Origin: Perkinsus chesapeaki
Lineage: Eukaryota; Perkinsozoa; Perkinsida; Perkinsidae
Assembly: GCA_013115145.1 (NCBI GenBank)
Contig: JAAPAO010000051.1
Location: forward strand, 38,560-102,559
Reading direction: 5' to 3'
Length of the DNA: 64,000 nt
Under the pieces are notes generated by a model that was not told where the DNA came from, made no database searches, and was given only the letters and a program-made list of their open reading frames with translations. Positions 34,001 to 46,936 of this stretch are shown here, piece after piece. How positions within the stretch are numbered: position 1 is the stretch's first letter; every line of letters begins with the position of its first letter. A program made the position numbers and the translations under genes.

Positions 34001-37000
34001 CCTTAGCTTCAAACTTCTCTGCCACTTCCCTGTAAACATCGTTTAGAGCCCCAGGCCTATACTTGCGAACTAATCTGGAGGGAGAAAACTACTAAGGACG
34101 ACTGAGACTAACAAGAGCACCTTATCATATTATGATAGTCCTCTTTATTCTTATACATCTCGATAGCTAAGTCATACTCGTTGGCCACGATATACAGTTC
34201 CTCAGCCTCAGACAGCTTCCCTTCACACTCGAGTTTGTCCGCCATACTAGTATACAATTCTACTCGGTCCTTCTGTGACATATGCTGAATATAAAGTATT
34301 GCGCAATACAATTCAAGCGTTCATATTGATTACTGTTTTAGCGACTCTAGATGCCTGATCGTATTCCTGAGCTGTTATGTACATCTGCACGCATTTATGA
34401 ATAGCTCCGGCACGTACAAACCACTTTTCCGCCACTTGATGTTGTCTGAATGACTGAGATATGAGTCGAGTTCGGAATACAACATTACCTTGAAGATGAG
34501 TAATGATCGCCTAGTTTCTCATGAATCTGCCGTATGTCAAATTCAGCAGTCTGCTCAGCGCCAGATGCTTCCAAATCTGTTAGAAGATGCTCAGCGCGCG
34601 ACCTACAAAGCAGCTTTTGTATTTCCGAAGATACGGGAAATATCTCCCCAAGTGAAAATCCGAGCATACCATTGCCTTCCTTGAAGAGCGGCATTGATAG
34701 CCTTCATTGACTTATTGGCTTGTGTGAAGTGATCAATAGCTTGCTCATACTGCCTAAGCTATTAATAGTTACCAAGAATCCCAACAACAAGGGAAGTGAG
34801 TACCTTTCACTAACAAGATAATCACCCCATTCCTCATGCAGCATTGGTACAGCTGCAAACTGTCGATGTTTCTTTGCCAACTCAATAGCTTGATAGTAGG
34901 CATGGCCTCGTCTATAGGAATCCATTGCTGGTTGTAACATCCCTACAAAGCATATACTAATCAGCAAATCTTGATAAGCTCACCCATCTTCTCATACAGT
35001 TCCCCCGCCTTGTCCTCACAACCGACAGTCTTTAAAGAAGCAGCAATCTTCTGTAATAGTTCTTGAGAATAGTTCATCTATCACAGCCGATGAAATATGA
35101 AGTACGTAATGAACCACGTCTACTTACAGGATGTTTGGCCACCACTGACGAAGCTCTGACAGCCATCCCGCTTTTAAGGTAAAGGGCTATGGCCTTTTCG
35201 TAGTTTCCCTCTCTCTCCTGCAGGGAACCCGCCAAGTCTTCCTGATGCCTACAATCTCAGAGTGAAGCTGTCTGAATGCTCATCCTCTACCATACGTCTG
35301 TAGCAGCCATTGTAAGAATTCTGTTTTAAGCCGCATCACATCAGGATAACCATGACGTTCTGCTAGCCGAATAGCGTCATCATACCTTTTTTAAGTAAAT
35401 GTAAGCATTGAGCATTTCATCATCTTGTATTACTTATGAATCTCCTGGTACATTCGTATGGCATCTTCCAAGTGGCCGGTTTCCGTATATATCTCCTCGG
35501 CTATGGAGAATTGTTTCTTTAGCACAGCCAGTCGAGCCACGACTTCTGGGTGATGGAGCCCGCTTTCATCTGAATGAGATAAGCAATTAAAAATGCGAAG
35601 CCGCCGTCATTCTACCGCCAGTTTCCCCGGCATATTTCTGGGCCAATCGTTGTATCTTTCTCAGCTCCCTGAACAAGACTGCATGAGGCAGACCGTGAAC
35701 ACGTTGTCGAACAAGTCACCTGCTCACTTCAACTTCTCCAAGGACCGCGTAGCAACGCTCGGCAACAGCTAAGCACATAGAATCCAGAGAAACAGAGCCT
35801 AGCTGCCTCCACATTCCTGCGTAAGAGCAAGTCTAGATAGTTGTGGCATTTACTGATTAGATATTAGCATACCCGTTGTCTCTGGGCCGAGAGGAAGGTA
35901 CTCCAGTACATCGACCGCCATTGCAAAGTGGCCACGCTCTAAGGAAGCCGAGAAGTTTATAAGAGCTTCATCAAGTTCGTACTCGACCTAGCAGGGAGGG
36001 ACAGCCTAATTGGGAATACTCATTAACGATACCTGGTTGCTAGGTGACTCATCCACAAGAACCACAGTTCGGCCAGCAGCACGTATAATATCTTCTATAT
36101 CTCCTTTAATGGCATGTTTAGTGATCCTGTCTGGTGTGGCTATAGAATACCTATGTGTTACAGAGTAGACACGCTGAACTTTGGCATTCAGAGCATACCA
36201 CACACAGAGCTCATCTCGTGATTGTGCAACCACAACATCTGAATCTGGTACCCAATTAACATAGTTGCAGGATGACCTAAAGTTTCATGGGATCGGTATC
36301 GTGATCATGATGCGTGTTGTACAGGAGTGCAGTTCTTTGCTGGGTTTGTAGATCATATAGGTACAGTCTGCGGCGTTTGTCTCTGAATAGCAACCTATGT
36401 GCTGTACCAGGGTTAAGGGAAAGCCAATCGACCTACAACACTCTCTGCTAGATACCGCGGCACCTCGCGTATTCACCTTGCAGTCGTGCTCTATAGTAGC
36501 TATTGGTTTAGCTTGACGCACTTCATTAACCCTTATGGTATTAGCGTCTAGTAGAAAAGCCATGACCATCACCTTGTCCCGGTGATCTTTGCCAGACACG
36601 CCGCTCTCAGAAGTGGAATCTCCCCGAGCGTGCTGATCTGATCGAGAAATGAAGATGCAAGCTCGTCCGTATTGGGAAGAAACATTTGCTCTACGTGGAG
36701 ATAATGGGTCGCCGGAAACAGACCGATAACTGATAAGATGAGGTGATACATATTCGGTTCGAGCGCACCCCATAACTTCATCTTCTCCATATTCTGAAAG
36801 GCGGTAAGTGATTATAACATGCTGTACATTTCACGAGGACCTATCAGAAGCAGTTCTCCCAATTTGAATGCCATTACTGCGTCGGGGTTGTCGAAGAAGA
36901 ACTTTGTGTCAGTGTGGTGCGTCCACGGCACCTTGACAAAGTCTACTGAGTCTGCCTGGCTTTTCAGAGCAACAGTTACCTCTGAGAGGCGATTTGAATC

Positions 37001-38513
37001 CATGTTCCCTAGCAGTAAAGTATCCGAGGTAAAGGCGACTATGAACTGATCCTAAAGCATACAGGATTGCTATTCATCGCTGTATCCGTTTATACATGAT
37101 AAATGTTTATTTTTGTTATCTCATTTCCCGTGCTGCTCTTGAAGACTATCGCTGTAGGTGAGGGCGTGTCTGGGATGAAGAGCTAGCGTTAAGAGCGCCG
37201 AATCTCTGCCTCACTGGAGACACCAACTCTCTTCACGGTTACTTGAGATGGTGATGTATATAGGAATTCCCACTCACCACGGAAACTGAACAACGACTGC
37301 TGAACCATGTCTGGATTAGTTTCACCCACAGTATTCTTTTCCAGCATACGTCAAACTGATCAAGCTCGCCAACAACGTTCCCAACATACAGTTTAGCCCC
37401 ATCTGGTCGCCAGGAAAGACACGTGAGAGCATGCAATCCCGGTACCGGACCGACGACAGATACCGACAAATAAAGACACATATGTTAGACGGTCTAACTT
37501 AGACCAAGTGGACACTACCTCAAACCATTCCCTTGTATTAGGGTCACAACTAAACAAGGCAACGATGCCCATTCCACCGACGGCAAGAGTATCTCCTGGC
37601 GGATTGAATGCACAACAAGAGAACTGACCTGATATAAGCACTTCCCTACTTGATATGCCTACTTGCGCTTGCCTTTCCCCAGCGACGGGTGTGTCGAGTA
37701 ATCGAATGTCCTGATATCGTGCCCAGTATCACAGTCAAAGAACCTCACCAAGTGATCGGTGCCAACCATGGCGATAGCACATAGGCCCCAAGCAACGGAT
37801 GTTACACAACACAGGCTATACGGCTTAACCAGTTGCAATATCTGGGGTGCACCCGTAACTTCAGATTCGAATGTGAAACGGAAGAGGCTCCCATCTGAGT
37901 GTGCTGCCACGATACTATATCCATCCATACTCTGGCACAGTGATACAACTGGGGAGTGCCCAGAATAGAGGTTAGCGCACTTTTGCGTTCTACAGTTGGC
38001 GACGCGCAAACGACCGTCGGATAGTCCCAAGACCAGTTGCATGGACTGGGAAGACGGCCAACTTAGGCAAGTCACGGGAGACGTTTGAGGCCATTTATTG
38101 CAGATGCTCTTCTTGTCACCCCATGATGCCCCTATCTTATACACGTAAACTATACTATCACTCTGTCCAATAGCAATTCGCGTACCATCAGGCGAGAAGC
38201 TCATACTTGTCACCATGTACCTAGTAATACCCTACCCGATCTTTCCCATGGTAACTGGACACAAACCTTGGGTTTTCTTTGTCCTGCGGTTTAGTAGGGA
38301 ATGCGTCTTTAAGTTCCCCCAATTCGTTCAGGAGGTGTACCTGTGTACACTTACACTTATGTTCCCGTGTTCTAAACAGTCTGTGTTAGTAACTACCTTG
38401 CCATCCATCCCAACAGTGCCCAATTTGTCGGCTCTTGGGCTCCAGCTCATCGTTGTGAGCTTGCCGAGAGAGCTCTTTCCTGGGATTAGAGTGCCGCTGT
38501 GCTCGACTTGCAT
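31062..38513 (-). CDS. IFT172: IFT172, intraflagellar transport complex B protein
   Basis: IFT172 is a peripheral IFT-B subunit needed for turnaround at the ciliary tip. ATG 38513 starts [20 protein letters not shown]. The next exon (38216-37659) reads [40 protein letters not shown] and [10 protein letters not shown], very close to the conserved N-terminal WD40 region of IFT172. WD blades continue to about 36.8 kb. From about 36 kb to 31.2 kb many short exons encode TPR-like helices ([40 protein letters not shown]). The end ([17 protein letters not shown], then LVCPKCQYR) carries two CxxC pairs like a zinc ribbon; the stop is at 31062-31064. With about 7.4 kb and dozens of 35-60 nt introns it fits a protein near the usual 1,700 residues. 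Individual exon borders were not all resolved. Confidence 0.92.
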
Positions 38514-38868
38514 TTTTTAATCGTCTTCGAATGGCAACAACATGATAGACGGTACTTTTGCACCTTTCCAAACCGAAATTTTTCCATTCTTGAGTTTGCC
38601 AGCTTCTTTGAAGGACTACCCCGAGGGGAAATACATCTTATTAACCCCGACTCAACCCAAAACATATGCAATACTCTCTGTAGGATGTTTTCCAATCCAT
38701 TTTCTTTCCTTTCCGTGACCTGCGCCGCTAATCGATCAGTATGGCGCGCGCAGAATGGTTAGCGCGTTTTGGTCGGGTCACTGCTGCTGGAGTTAACATT
38801 TGGCTGTAGAGGATAATGCTAGTAGATTCTTCGTTTCAGCCAATGCATTTATCCCAGCTATTATTCTA
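38514..38868. other. Divergent intergenic region between IFT172 and cathepsin C
   Basis: About 355 bp separating two divergently transcribed genes. It includes short ORFs with no features, among them one starting ATGGCGCGCGCAGAATGG at 38740 that ends after 22 codons. No defined promoter motif was recognised. Confidence 0.5.
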
Positions 38869-41152
38869 ATGACGTACCTACTCCAAAGGATGGTATTGAT
38901 AATTATATGCTTTAATTGGCTATCGCTGGCAGATCTGCCTGTCCATTGCTTAAGACATCAGGTAATAATGGGGTTCGCTAACCGTCGCGTATTTCGGTGT
39001 CCACGGGGTCCCCGGGGGGCAGGTTTGACGGGTTCTTCCGTGTTAGATTGTTGGTGATTGGGAGTTCTATATCGGGCCTTCTAGTACTGAACGATCGAGC
39101 TGTGGTCACAAGGTGAGTTCAACATATTAGTATTTGGTTTGGTGATAGCTAAACGCCAACTTGTAGCAACCCGACGTAGAGAGCCAAGAACCCGGAGAGG
39201 ACAGAATGCTTTCTGATAATACCAGCACACTTCGCATAACACTCTCCAATCCCAATAATGTAATCATGACAACTGATTCTACCCACAGGGGCACCTGGAC
39301 AATGGTCTATGACGAAGGATTCGAGGTGATGAATAAAACGCTTATTCCGGTCGACCATTGATATCTTCAGACCCGCATAGATAACAGAATATTCTTTGCA
39401 TTCTCCAATTTCGAACTATCTCGAGATGCTGGTGGTGTGAAGCATAACGTTTCTCACTGCGATAGGACTCTCGTGGGTTGGTATTCAGCTAAGAATCAAT
39501 CAGAGTTCGGGTGCTTTTATGGCCGCAAGGTAGTGACCCTGTTTCTGCTCATGGCAATACGCCCTGTTGCACCTAGACATCACCGACGGTCTCGTTCGAA
39601 GAGATTGAGGTGAAGAAAATGTCGCCTGCCTATGACCAGCCCTTGGGGGAAGATTATCACAGATCAGTTGTAGGCCGCTCGTGAAACTGTTATACAAGAA
39701 TTTAACATTTCAATATAAGGTTGATAAATTAAATAGCCGTGAGGGTACAACTTGGACTGCTGCCATCTATCCACGGCTGGTTGGTAAATCTCTACGTGAG
39801 ATAAACAAAATGTCGGGAATTAAGAGAAGCTCCCGCCCTGAGGATACACCACTCGAATATCTGACTCGAATTGAAAGAATAAGGTACGTTATGTTGTATC
39901 ATACATACAACTTGTATGGCAGTTGATTGATCACATGATCTCTTCCAGGAGTCGCCGTCGAAATCGTATTGAACTAGAGAGGACATCTCTACTGGACCTT
40001 GAGATGCTAAGTGCAGAACGGACATTACCAGACAGTATTGATTGGAGGAACATGAGCGGTAAGTATACTTACTGCTGGACCGTGATAGAATCGACACCTT
40101 AAACTGATGTGGGCATCTTGTTTGCCGATGATAATCGATTCTAATCAGGTGTTAACTACCTGGAGCCGATTATCGACCAAGGCTCTTGTGGGTCATGCTA
40201 TACCGTCGCTACAATGCGTATGCTCTCTGCAAGACACAAGATCAAAACGCGGGACCTCACAGCTGTTCCGTGGAGCATATCGTGAGCAATCACACTACGG
40301 CTTATGCGAAGTGGTAATTTTTGACTCCTTCAGTTTTCCCCTTTACTGTGCTGAGTACAATCAAGGGTGTGACGGCGGTTATGCCTTTCTGGCTAGTAAA
40401 TGGTCATCCGATGTTGGCTTGCTACCTGCAACGTGTGCAAAGTATGTTCTTCATGGACTACCCCTTTTTAGAGTGACCTTTTTCGAGGTACACGCCGAAG
40501 GATGGGAAGTGCGAGTTAACATGTGATCCGTCCACCATTCCCAAGTACAAGGCTTCGAATTATCACTACGTTGGTGGATACTATGGTGGAAGTTCGGCAG
40601 CTCAGGTCAGTACTACAGCTGTTGTCTGTAGATTATTCGAATTTGTCTTTGATTTGTAGATAATGAAGGAGCTAGTCGATGGCCCTCTCGTCCTCTCTCT
40701 CGAACCGGCCTCTGATCTTATATATTACAAAAGTGGAGTGTACAAGAGCAAGCTGCAAACAAACTTTACTCATGGTGAGATTATATTACATTTATAACAT
40801 GAAGACTGGTATATGTGTAGTTCCCGAATGGGAAAGAGTCGATCATGCTGTTCTCCTTGTGGGTTATGGCGAGGACAAGGGACAGAAATACTGGCTTTTA
40901 CAGGTGAGATTATTTTATCGCTTTACACTTTTCTATACATTACGTATCACATATGTTAGAACTCATGGGGCCCTGATTGGGGAGAGGATGGATACTTCAG
41001 AATTGCTAGAGGATATGATGATTCTGGTGTGGAGAGCATAGCTGTCGCGGTAAGAGATGTTATCTTATTGGCCCAAGATTGATCTTTAGGCGGATGTTGT
41101 CAAAGAACATAGACCCCAAGATATGTTCAAGAGCTTTGTAAAGATTACCTAA
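38869..41152 (+). CDS. CTSC: Cathepsin C / dipeptidyl peptidase I (C1A cysteine protease)
   Basis: Cathepsin C removes dipeptides from N-termini and activates other proteases in lysosome-like or secretory compartments. ATG 38869 gives a clear signal peptide ([20 protein letters not shown]). The exclusion domain follows ([41 protein letters not shown]). A propeptide-like segment holds [20 protein letters not shown]. The mature papain-like domain starts [12 protein letters not shown], and [19 protein letters not shown] carries the active-site Cys near 40196. Then come [16 protein letters not shown], the catalytic His in [11 protein letters not shown] near 40843 and the Asn in [18 protein letters not shown] near 40960. 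The stop TAA is at 41150-41152. About a dozen introns of 40-85 nt join in phase. All catalytic residues are present. Confidence 0.92.
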
Positions 41153-41528
41153 GCAACTTAGTGACTGAGCATGCAGAATTTTTGCCGCCGGTGTCGTTAT
41201 CATGAACTAATCTTGTGTTTGCATTGAAGGAAGGAGTGTACAGGGTTTTTCATGTCGTATGCGACTCACCGAAAGAACTCAAAACAAAGCCGATTTCCGG
41301 GGCACAGAAGAACACGGCCAGGAGAAGCTGTTGCGGTTAGGCTCGAAATGCATATACAATTGATTATTGTTTCGGGTTATCTCATCAACCCACGCATCAC
41401 TCAATTCTATACTGAAAAGCAATCGGACAACACCAGCCTAAATCACTCAACACCATCGTTTTCGAGATAAAATGATATGAAGGAGAACTATTGCAAAAAA
41501 ACTATCTAGAAATAAACTACCGTTGGCT
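41153..41528. other. Convergent intergenic region
   Basis: About 375 bp between the ends of cathepsin C and the parvulin gene. A 72-codon plus ORF shows no domain and has basic, random-looking composition. Nothing else seen. Confidence 0.5.
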
Positions 41529-42031
41529 TCAACCAGTACGGAGAATAACGTGAACCTAAGTGGATAACAAAATTCATGGACGATGCTCACCGAACCGATC
41601 GAAGCTCACCCCAGACTCAGTCTCCACGGGCCCACTCATTTCGCCAACTTGTAGGCTGAATGCTGCTTCCTCGAAAGGTCGCTGCATCTCGCCTCTGAAA
41701 CGATAAGGTTGAGATATCGAATAATAAGAATGGTAGCATTCATCTACCTATCAAAATAGCCGAGATCGCCGCCGTTCTTGTACGAACCGCAGTCACTTCT
41801 CGCCATGGCAATCTCGGCAAAACGGCTTCTATCAGCCTTGAGCTTCTCTATAATATCTACAAGACGAACGGGAATTAATGCCAACGAGCCTCGGAGCAGA
41901 AACTGACCTTTAATTTCATTTAAAGCCTCCTCGTGAGAAATAGTTATATCATGACATGTTCTCCTGGAAACTGGGTTCCTAGAGCCCGTATGTTTGCATA
42001 AAATGTGAGATACACGAACCTTCTCAGTCAT
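41529..42031 (-). CDS. PIN1: Pin1-type parvulin peptidyl-prolyl isomerase (no WW domain)
   Basis: Parvulins isomerise pSer/Thr-Pro bonds. ATG 42031 starts [20 protein letters not shown]. Then EEALNEIK joins by a phase-1 intron to [60 protein letters not shown] and [10 protein letters not shown]. This aligns along the whole length with the catalytic domain of human Pin1 (the HILVKH, SDCSSAKRGGDLG, MQKPFEDASFAL and GEMSGPV blocks). The basic pocket residues after HILCKH (RNPVSRRT) correspond to the phosphate-binding loop. The N-terminal WW domain is absent, as in plant Pin1. Three introns (50-54 nt) are in phase, and the stop TGA is at 41529-41531. The protein is about 117 residues. Confidence 0.93.
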
Positions 42032-42280
42032 TTAAGTATTGGAAAAACCTCGCTAATCAAGCTACGAAGTATTTAGCCTAAACAGTACATCGATGATGCA
42101 AAAGATGCTTCTGGCGACGAGCGCGAGTTTAATGAGGCGAGCGAGATTTCCGAAAGTCGGAGCGAAGCACAAGGATTGTTTAGGCTTCAATTGATTGAAT
42201 TGTAAACACAACAAGTATTGCGTGAAACATTGCATAGTATGCACATTCAGAAACGAGAGGCTATTCACACCATGCATCAT

Positions 42281-43706
42281 TTATTGTTCTTTCCACTTGT
42301 CCTGTCGAATCCAATCTGTCCATTCTTGGAGAGTATCACCATGTGCCGAATTAGAGTAGAACAATCGAGCTTCAGCCAGCCCTCGCTCATCGAAGTCTTG
42401 GCCAAATATTTTATCCGAGTGCTCGCCAATTGCTCTTTCTCGAGCCTAAGAAGGAATAAAAGTTCTCACCATACGCATTAGCGGCTAGATGTCAGTGGCA
42501 TCATGTCACCTGCTTGCTATGTTTTGCGAGGACCTCGTAAACGTGGCCATACTGATAGTTAGTCCTCCGGATAATGGTCAAACCGCACTCCCGACACAGC
42601 TTGAGAATATCTCTATCTTGGAAGCACCCTATTACACAAATCTCATCAACATACTTATCTGCCGTACCGTGCGTCCAAGGATGTTCCGGGTCAGGGTAAG
42701 CCCCCGTTATATACCCGAGCCATCGCATAATTTTCCAACACGAGAGACCGTGTTCCAGTAACAGAACACGGTTTTTCGACACCTACACACACATTTGAAA
42801 AGGAGTCGCTGAACTCATTTCTAGTACACGCGCCATCTCCAGTAATGCACGTTTCGGATCCTCTGCTGAACACAATGCAAAGCTGCTTACCACAGTATCA
42901 AACGTGTTATCAGGGAACGGAAGTTTATGGAAATCCCCATGCACCTGCAGTTTTGTGAGCATCGTCTACCATTCCACCACCTAACAGTATGCTACTACCA
43001 GAGTTACGTGTTTCGGCTTAAGATCAAGGATGTTGTTTTCCATCCCTTCTATACTGTCGGTAGCCGTATCCAAGTTTCCTACAGCTTTCTCTAGCGCCTC
43101 ATCAACCTACAATATCTCATATGCCGCATCTCTCTATAACCCAAGTCGACTCACAAGGTCGATTCCAGTAAGGCTCTTGAGACGAGGGTTTACAATATAC
43201 TGCTGTAAGTTCTGTCGACCAGTTCCTATTCCGCACTCTAATACATGCCCTCTAGCAAATCGGAGAATCTTCCCTAACCACCGAACCATCTACATACCTT
43301 ACACCACTGATGGCATAGGCCTACTTCGCACATCTTCAATATCAGCCCTGGTCTCGGTAGTTCCCATCTCACCCCTGTCAATACCTTGGTGTTGGACCCA
43401 TCTACATGAGGAGGTGTTCTACACGCCCTGCTGCTAATATTATCATTTACCGGAAAGCCGCCAAGCGATGCTCTTCTGGAGGGGCTCCGAACTTTGGAGC
43501 GAGGAAAGCCACCTTAGTCTTGCTATCTGCATGACACCAATGCCTCAGTAAGAACTGCTGTCATCCCAGACCCTCCTGGTATTACCTTGATACTTGTGGT
43601 AGGCGTAATAAATACCACCCCAAGCCCCAGCACTCCAAAAGACTCCAAGAATGGCAGTCCTACCTCTATTACTATTTACCTTAAGCTTCCGGAGAAGCCA
43701 TTGCAT
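42281..43706 (-). CDS. Membrane-anchored SAM-dependent methyltransferase
   Basis: ATG 43706 starts MQWLLRKLKVNSNRG, a basic N-terminus. One hydrophobic segment follows (AILGVFWSAGAWGGIYYAYH), as in OMS1-type mitochondrial inner-membrane methyltransferases. After two introns comes FARGHVLECGIGTGRQNLQ, which is motif I of class I methyltransferases (E/D-x-G-x-G-x-G). SLTGIDLVDEALEKAV follows, then VHGDFHKLPFPDNTFDTVVS and SFALCSAEDPKRALLEMARV, and RVLLLEHGLSCWKIMRWLGY. These match the Methyltransf_11 motifs of the METTL7/UbiE-like group. The C-terminal exon ends LQEWTDWIRQDKWKEQ; the stop is at 42281-42283. The substrate is unknown. Exons at 43300-43580 were joined by best phase. Confidence 0.8.
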
Positions 43707-43889
43707 CACACCGTCAAGAACAGATTAGAAACCGATACTGGAAAAACACAACTGATGGAAAGTGATCAATTCCAACCACTGGAAGTAACACAATGTCAAA
43801 AGAGAAATGTAGAAACCCAACTTGTCACAATCGTAGTTCTTGGACATCACGCTAACTCCAGTCCTAATACTACCTACACCATTTCCTGC

Positions 43890-44215
43890 TTACTTGGAAA
43901 CGGAGCTAGGATTGAAAGACCTACAAGACACCATAGACAATACATCATAGCTTTAGTTAAAAAACGGTTACTTGAAAGCCTCATCAAAATCCTTAATGTC
44001 TTTTCGTGACACCTCTGCACCGTTAGCAAACCACTTCTCGCGGAACTGGACCTGAGTCAGCGAGAATAAAGATGAAAGATGGAGACCATCCTTCTCACCC
44101 CTGTGCTTTTCATTGCCTGTGTTCTGTAAGGCTCTTTAAGACACTTACGAAGAAGAGCAGCCATCTCGTTCGTGTACCTTGGAATATATACTAGCTTGAA
44201 TGCCGGTATGAACAT
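43890..44215 (-). CDS. Small unknown protein, possibly mitochondrial
   Basis: ATG 44215 (or an in-frame ATG at 44164) gives MAALLRKCLKEPYRTQ. It joins by GT-AG introns to QFREKWFANGAEVSRKDIKD, FDEAFKSFNPSSVSK and a TAA at 43890-43892. The protein would be about 60-75 residues, with a positively charged start and no acidic residues early on. I do not recognise it. It lies upstream of the methyltransferase on the same strand, and could instead be 5' exons of that gene. No ATG-to-ATG join I tried kept a single open frame into the methyltransferase. Confidence is low. Confidence 0.35.
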
Positions 44216-44520
44216 TTGGCGCCTACTGATTGTACGAGACCTTGGCAGCCTGACGCCACATAGTCGAGAACCAGAAGCACAAAAAAACTGACTGATGAAC
44301 AACGGTGAGAACTGATCAAGTGCACAAGACCAAGAATTCCTGGGAAAAGTACAGAAAAAATTGGTGAAGGGGATGAGTTACAACAGTATGAAGAGATGAA
44401 ACCAGGCAGGGAGAATAGCTTGACCAATCATTGCATATTCTCCCTATCACGATACATCACCCCAGCAACAGCTACAAAATTATGACACCTTGCCACATAG
44501 TAGTTGTTTACTATATTTCT
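44216..44520. other. Intergenic region
   Basis: About 305 bp between two minus-strand genes. It contains a short hydrophobic antisense-like ORF that I do not support. No repeat or RNA gene seen. Confidence 0.4.
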
Positions 44521-46606
44521 CTAGTAGTACTGTGGCTGCTGTTGAGGATATCCTGCTGTAGGATTTTGATACATCATTGGCGCCCCAGTGGCTGATGTTG
44601 CATAACCGGTAGGAGGCATCATAGTAGACATACTCTGTGGTGGAAGAGGACCTGCTTGACTCATGTTATACAAGTTGTTGACACTTCCGGCATAGTTAGG
44701 GAGGACCTAGTGAGAAAAGAGATTTACCAGAGTAAAGGAAAGCGAGTCAGATTCCTTACTGGTGTGCTATTATTAGGGAACATTGGATTTGTCTGTGAAC
44801 CAGCCGAGGAATCTGAGAGCAAAGCATAACTTGAAAGAATAGAAATTATACAACTCTCACTCATCTGAGACTGTACTGCCATTAGTTGCTTCATTAACTT
44901 CTTCAAGCCGTCTTTGTTAGACTTACTCTTTTTCGATCCTTTCCGATCTATAAAAAACCTTGTGCAGGATCCTAAGCGCACCTAGTTATCACTACCTTTC
45001 TTCGAAGTGGACCGCTGAGAAGCTTCGCCATCAGAAACCGTCTCGTCTTCTGCCTCGGGCTCCTTGAAAGGGTTGCTCTCCGACAGGGATTGATCCGAAC
45101 CAACCTAGAAGTTAACCGACTATGCCATTGTCAATAATAGGGCCTCATTCCCTGTACTACTCTTTTGCTATCCTTTTTCGGAGAATCATCGAAACTAACA
45201 TGTTTTTTAGCTTTGTTTTTATCCTTCTTATCTCCCTTTGACTTCTCCTCAGCTTCATTGCCCCACCATTCAGCATCGTCATCATCCATATCGTCATCAT
45301 CCTCGTCACTGTCAGAGTCGGAGGACATATCTGATCCAGGCAAGGTATGTTTAGTCAGTTTTTAGGTATACAAACCTTCTAGCATATTTTTAATGTCGTC
45401 AGTCGTTAGAGGCCTCCGGACAGAGTTAGTGGACGCTGGCAAGCTCAGTGCAGTAACAGGATTGGATGACAAATTCTCCGATGCAACCTAAATGAGAAGT
45501 CACATAAAGAGTGTATACGAAAAGACTGATTATGAATTATGATATATGAATTATTACCTGTTGCATAGTGATCAACCTCAATTGATTCATTTGGGTATTC
45601 AGTTGTTGAAGTAGTTCAGGATTAGAAGCTACTTGAGGATTAGAAAGCATCTCAGCAATCTGTGCCTAACATATAATGAACGTTACACGTAGTACTAACA
45701 AGAGACTTCGAATCACCTGCATTAATCTTATAAACTCCGCAGCTTGCTGATTCTGTCGGGCTTGCTCGTTCATTTGGATGGTAGCATTGGGAGCTTCCAT
45801 GGCCATCTGTAACATAGTCCGATAAATTCCTCGCCCATCCCATCCTCCTTAGTACACTCATTGTATCCTTCAGTTGATGCATGGCAGCTACATCCTGTAA
45901 AAGGCCAGGGTTAGCTAATACCTATCATGTTATCGATACTTAATATGATAATATCTCTATCATTACCGTATCCAACTGAGCTTTTAGTGTCATCAATACC
46001 TGTTGCTGCTGCGTCTGCATCTAAATACGAATTGATACTTCACTCACTCCATATATTTCGATGCTACAAATTGCATTCGTTGCTGCTGTTGTAACGATGC
46101 CGCCATAGCATTTGGGGTTGTCGTAGGAACGCCGCTATCCATCATACCAGCTCCTTGGCCCATTGCTGGCATTGTTTGCATCATTTGAGGGGCTTGTTGA
46201 GTAGGGTACGGGTAGGGATTCTGTTGCATAGGCGTGCCCATTTGAGGAGCGGTTGCTGGCATATGTTGGGGAATCTGTGTGATCGTTTAAGTTGATCGTG
46301 AAGTCTCTTAATTACGGACTACCTGTTGCTGCTCGAATTGTGGTGGAGGCGGGGCTTGCTGTTGCACCGGTGGAGGCTGAGAAGCAGGCGCCGGAGGTGG
46401 TGCAGGTGCTGGGGCAGGCGCGGCGAAAAATGGATCGTCATATCTGGATACGAGATCACTACTCTGACAATGACAACTTTATGATCTCACTCGTCATCCC
46501 ATGCTGGTGGTGGGGGTGGCGGAGGGGCAGAAGTCTTAGAATGCTTCTTCTTCTTGGGCGACTTTGTCGACTTGGCGGGTGCAGAAGATGCGGCAGGAGC
46601 AGACAT
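44521..46606 (-). CDS. Gln/Pro/Met-rich low-complexity protein with acidic patch
   Basis: ATG 46606 opens MSAPAASSAPAKSTKSPKKK, a basic Ser/Ala N-terminus. A poly-Pro run and a WDDEYDDPFF segment lead into an Ala/Pro- and Gln-rich stretch, then MQQ/QAPQMMQTMPAMGQ repeats. Helical Gln-rich exons come next (ANPGLLQDVAAMHQLKDTM, AQIAEMLSNPQVASNPELL, QQLNTQMNQLRLITMQQ). These resemble the STI1-like or ubiquilin-type NP repeats, but only loosely. An acidic region follows (SDSDSDEDDDDMDDDDAEWW), then a Lys-rich stretch, and the C-terminus is Tyr/Gln/Pro-rich (TAGYPQQQPQYY) with a TAG at 44521-44523. About ten introns of 40-55 nt. Composition suggests an RNA-granule or transcription-related disordered protein; that is inference. 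Confidence 0.65.
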
Positions 46607-46699
46607 CCTAATAAATTAGCCTTCGTCGTAAGTAACGTATTACAAGCCCTTTCTGTACCCTCCCGTTCGGCCTATCTTATCCGGTGGTGAATCGAGAAC

Positions 46700-46936
46700 C
46701 TACAACCCACAGCAGTCTATGACTTTCTCGGAGTTCCAGATTAGTACATGATTCAGTGCTCGATTGAGATCGCCATCAGCCCCGCTCCACATTTCCTGCA
46801 GCCAATCGTCTGATAAGTCATTACCTGTTAATTGATGTAGTCAACACGCTGGTACTAGCACCCCTTCACTACCCATTAAAGACCTTGCCTGAGAGGCAAA
46901 GTTCTCAAAGTCAGCATCTTTAGCTCGCAACGCCAT
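46700..46936 (-). CDS. Tiny UBA/CUE-like protein
   Basis: ATG 46936 gives MALRAKDADFENFASQARSL, then a 48-nt intron in phase, then MGNDLSDDWLQEMWSGADGD, LNRALNHVLIW and a TAG at 46700-46702. That is around 60 residues. The pattern of a short helix, a turn and D-x-x-x-A-x-x-x-L resembles the three-helix UBA/CUE fold but lacks the classic MGF/MFP turn. It sits 93 bp upstream of the Q-rich gene on the same strand, and its last exon could belong to a longer gene. Identification is tentative. Confidence 0.4.

Noticed and set aside
41252-41470. 72-codon plus ORF downstream of cathepsin C
   Set aside because: Basic random-like composition, no intron-linked partner, lies in a convergent gap.
43587-44009. 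140-codon plus-strand ORF, Thr/Asn-rich
   Set aside because: Overlaps the methyltransferase start and a minus-strand exon chain; no domain or signal peptide.
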